A stretch of DNA of 26,393 nucleotides from the IMG/VR virus record IMGVR_UViG_3300032297_000617, positions 1-26,393 of that record, one strand, 5' to 3'. Under the pieces are notes generated by a model. That model had not been told where the DNA came from, made no database searches, and saw only the letters and a program-made list of their open reading frames with translations. The stretch is from a virus. Positions 24,901 through 26,393 of the stretch are shown piece by piece. The translations under genes and the position numbers were made by a program. The first letter of the stretch is position 1; each line of letters starts with the position of its first letter.

Positions 24901-26379
24901 AATACCCCCATCACTTCTAACCAACTTTTGGTTATCATAATATGGAATATCTTTGGCAAATACCCTACCGTATTCTTCACCTTTAAAGACACCGTTGTTG
25001 TCGGTATACTTAATCACCCTTGAACCTTTTGTTATCTCCTTATATCCGTCGTTAAACACCTTAGATACTTGGTCAATGGCGTTACCAACGTGTTGTAATC
25101 TTTTTGAACCAGCGGGTTGTGAATTAATTAATCTTTGTGTATCATCTAAAATACCACCTTGTTTAAGTGGGTATCCTGTTGATTCACTTCTTGTATAGTT
25201 TGCGGCTATTGGTTGATATTCAGGGTCTTGTCCTTTAAGGTCACCACCAACACCAACTTTAAATCCTGCGTTTCCTTTGTATTTTGGTGAAACCCATGTG
25301 AATCCACCTTGTACACCACCACCCTCTATGGTTGGGGTTTGATTTAAACCAAATTTAAAATCAACATTGTTTTCATATAACTTACCTAAGTTACTTGGTC
25401 CGTATACATTTGTTTCAACCTCAACACCAAATTGGTTAACAGGAATTTGTCCTGAAGGTGATACAATATCTAATGGTTCAGAAGTTCTACTACCAATATA
25501 GTAGTTACCTTTAGGTGCCGTTAAATTTAAATTACTTAAAAAATTGGCTTTGTAGTCGGGTGTATAATAGTTTAATGATAAATTATTAAACAATACTTTT
25601 CTTGACCCACCACTTGTGTACGCTAAAAATACATCAGATGAACTTTTCTTAGTTGGTAATACAGCTGGAAATCCAAAAGCCTGAGTAACAGTATTAATCG
25701 CTTGATTTAAAATACTCTTTTTACCTACGTTGTTAAAATAATCACCAGGTATATATGAATATGGTGAATAAACACCAGTAACTCTTGAAATAAAATCTAA
25801 CCCTTTTCCAATCACACTATCAGGTACGGTAATGTGCCAATCGGGTTCAATTAGTGGTTGTCTACCAGTTATTAAATTTAAAATTCTATATGGGTCACTT
25901 CCTGTTTGAAGAAAGTTTGCTCTACCAACTGTTTGTTGGAGTGTCTCTAAAGCAATTGATTCTTCAAATAATTTTCTAAGGTTTGTCGCCCCAATTTGTG
26001 CCAGTGCCGAATCCTGTGATAATGTACCTAAGGTACCAATTGGGTCCTTACTTAATAAAATATTAATTGGTGAATAACTTGAGGCTTTATATGTATAATA
26101 TTCTGCTCTTGTTGTTAATTGTCTAATTATTAATTCAAGTTCAGATGATGCGTCTGACCATCCATCTTGTGGTCCAAATAAATTTTTTGTTATTAAATTT
26201 TTCTGTGAAAATTGTGATTCTTGAAACTTTTTTGTTTGTGGGCTGGCAAAATTAAATTCACCTTCATTTGAATTATTTATAATAACATCGTTGTTTGCAC
26301 TGGTTCTATAACCGCCTTCAGGACCATATTGATTGACCGTGTATAATCTTTTCTTTTCAGGAATTGATGTATCAATCAT
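21910..26379 (-). CDS. Large baseplate/tail structural protein with OmpA-C-like segment
   Basis: A 1489-aa protein. A Gly/Asn/Ser-rich first third is followed by a conserved-looking core at about 530-630 (KKYMLSLENLAW, GGRVMWFPPYDLTFSENNSV, FLGRPEEIYTYKNTSRGG, DHPSVMNLLVN). Residues ~720-865 resemble an OmpA C-terminal peptidoglycan-binding domain: FYFDYNSGG start, IEIRLRSN strand, IESERNTCIEDTI helix and closing CRRVIIEDI (compare NRRVEI). At about 1005-1085 is a second core: ILRVGDFYHSKVVIDS, FDLNPEGIGVQPMIVSV, FIGGQGLKGPIDELQNALSF, NFFANTEMYDERA. A helical C-terminus follows. Position before gp53 and the hub implies a baseplate or tail-tube-cap role. The start is ATG 26379, without Shine-Dalgarno sequence. 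The frame stays open to the right edge, so an upstream start cannot be excluded. Confidence 0.8.
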   Translation of the reverse strand: MIDTSIPEKKRLYTVNQYGPEGGYRTSANNDVIINNSNEGEFNFASPQTKKFQESQFSQKNLITKNLFGPQDGWSDASSELELIIRQLTTRAEYYTYKASSYSPINILLSKDPIGTLGTLSQDSALAQIGATNLRKLFEESIALETLQQTVGRANFLQTGSDPYRILNLITGRQPLIEPDWHITVPDSVIGKGLDFISRVTGVYSPYSYIPGDYFNNVGKKSILNQAINTVTQAFGFPAVLPTKKSSSDVFLAYTSGGSRKVLFNNLSLNYYTPDYKANFLSNLNLTAPKGNYYIGSRTSEPLDIVSPSGQIPVNQFGVEVETNVYGPSNLGKLYENNVDFKFGLNQTPTIEGGGVQGGFTWVSPKYKGNAGFKVGVGGDLKGQDPEYQPIAANYTRSESTGYPLKQGGILDDTQRLINSQPAGSKRLQHVGNAIDQVSKVFNDGYKEITKGSRVIKYTDNNGVFKGEEYGRVFAKDIPYYDNQKLVRSDGGIRKNPYSILDKTYNLNIYPTSGPESTNLQGGQVKKYMLSLENLAWRTSRRPGFRYTDLPESEKGPNGGRVMWFPPYDLTFSENNSVQWEANSFLGRPEEIYTYKNTSRGGTLSFKVIVDHPSVMNLLVNRVLNNTASSQIADQVIDSFFAGLTKFDIYELSKRYNNFSTTELSQIQKIINGSSNPEKIKDVVNQSLNIGGDAAGGSLSSNSNVGQQVYTPQLSAYKSTQFYFDYNSGGGTNYSNNVVTYTTSSNFGNINPSQQTLITSSENTLTAFTESIKTLLSSNANVTIEIRLRSNVSYNEGTSIESERNTCIEDTIKSLINNDKRVKFSKTNGSVDETIQPINYKCSTSTTNQYETGPVGCRRVIIEDIIETPLPNINNPNGGVETGAITSIDRLLSETQRQNGNSNNNPSVPTQESISKQVIRKLLSEADYFKFMKESNPFVYDSLKEKLKYFHPAFHSMTPEGLNERLTFLLQCTRPGDTIPTKQPGGTLIDSDARNTAFGAPPICILRVGDFYHSKVVIDSCNFSYEDGKFDLNPEGIGVQPMIVSVQMGFKFIGGQGLKGPIDELQNALSFNFFANTEMYDERATDSLQVSGYNKEFIEKTEPTGDTPKNTTSNLQNEGGTTIGSVEGKFQNSGTSVNIAYKEIVKDFIESFNNFTSGEYNKLKQISEQYNSGILMLYTKDRDYKSGKMNEFGAPSATQTDLTIFGKSTFESKIDTLFSGLLNDINNNSLTIQQEMLKQNFKSIDQTNFNNQLKKLVNDYKVTFTDKMVNTSNELSKTQLEMTRNIDKLNYVVQTLDGYIDTKGVAKIYTIDSATTVTKIGIVMNTYSPLINLLETNLETKKIITSTYDDNQTYVLPNGSFATNAADKRFFLVFGWQLANNYKSFETQVTGSFTSKDWTSFIGKTLTTYYKIPAEGEKKKMSEIFSNYNKETNKVYIPGDVTTLIKEKRQTSLTLKMSATDSDIARLKNLYTGQNRNDDKNTFNGKVIF

Positions 26380-26393
26380 GTCGGGTTGATTTA

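Noticed and set aside
1-26393. tRNA genes, CRISPR arrays, insertion sequences, integrase or attachment sites
   Set aside because: Nearly all bases are accounted for by minus-strand coding sequence. Gaps are at most 70 nt, and none shows a cloverleaf, spaced repeats or transposase remnants.

Overview
The window is a compact stretch of an AT-rich, tailed double-stranded DNA bacteriophage genome of the T4-like (contractile tail) kind, probably infecting a Bacteroidetes/Flavobacteria-type host. All convincing genes lie on the minus strand, packed with gaps of 0-70 nt or short overlaps. Family-level calls that support a T4-like myovirus are baseplate wedge proteins gp6, gp25 and gp53, together with a gp41/DnaB helicase, UvsX/RecA recombinase, gp32-like ssDNA-binding protein and T4 RNase H-type 5' nuclease. 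The host guess rests on weaker signals: most starts lack a Shine-Dalgarno sequence, one gap carries a TAnnTTTG box, a DUF5522-type Cys protein is present, and coding is AT-rich. Of 14 visible stop codons, 13 are TAA and one is TGA.

Reading in the direction of transcription (right to left), the first block is structural. It holds a 1489-aa baseplate/tail protein with an OmpA-C-like segment (26379-21910), a gp53-like wedge protein (21910-21593) and a ~2100-aa protein with a hub-type C-terminal motif (to 15298). The order gp53 then hub recalls T4 gene 53 then gene 5. Two small unrecognised genes follow: 75 aa, and 224 aa with a Pro/acid-rich linker and a coiled coil.

The second block is DNA metabolism: gp32-like SSB, UvsX, 5'-3' exonuclease, an unknown 150-aa protein, replicative helicase, and an adenosylcobalamin-dependent class II ribonucleotide reductase (NrdJ). 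Together these supply deoxynucleotides, coat and recombine ssDNA, unwind the fork and remove RNA primers. No primase, polymerase, clamp, helicase loader or thioredoxin is in the window.

The third block returns to the tail: a DUF5522-like CC-x3-C-x2-C miniprotein, gp25, gp6, and a giant protein (at least 1691 aa) that runs off the left edge. This last protein has carboxypeptidase-regulatory-like repeats at its N-terminus and an unusual hydrophobic multi-helix segment followed by a Cys cluster.

Non-coding space is scarce. Sites worth noting are a perfect 13-bp inverted repeat with an extra direct repeat in the gp32-uvsX gap, a promoter-like and hairpin-bearing leader before gp32, a strong hairpin with a U-rich flank between nrdJ and the DUF5522 domain, and a Bacteroidetes-type promoter box before the left-edge gene. 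I see no tRNA, rRNA, CRISPR array, insertion sequence or integrase. No wholly new system is proven. The best leads are the large baseplate proteins with host-envelope-like domains and the nrdJ/hairpin/DUF5522 junction.
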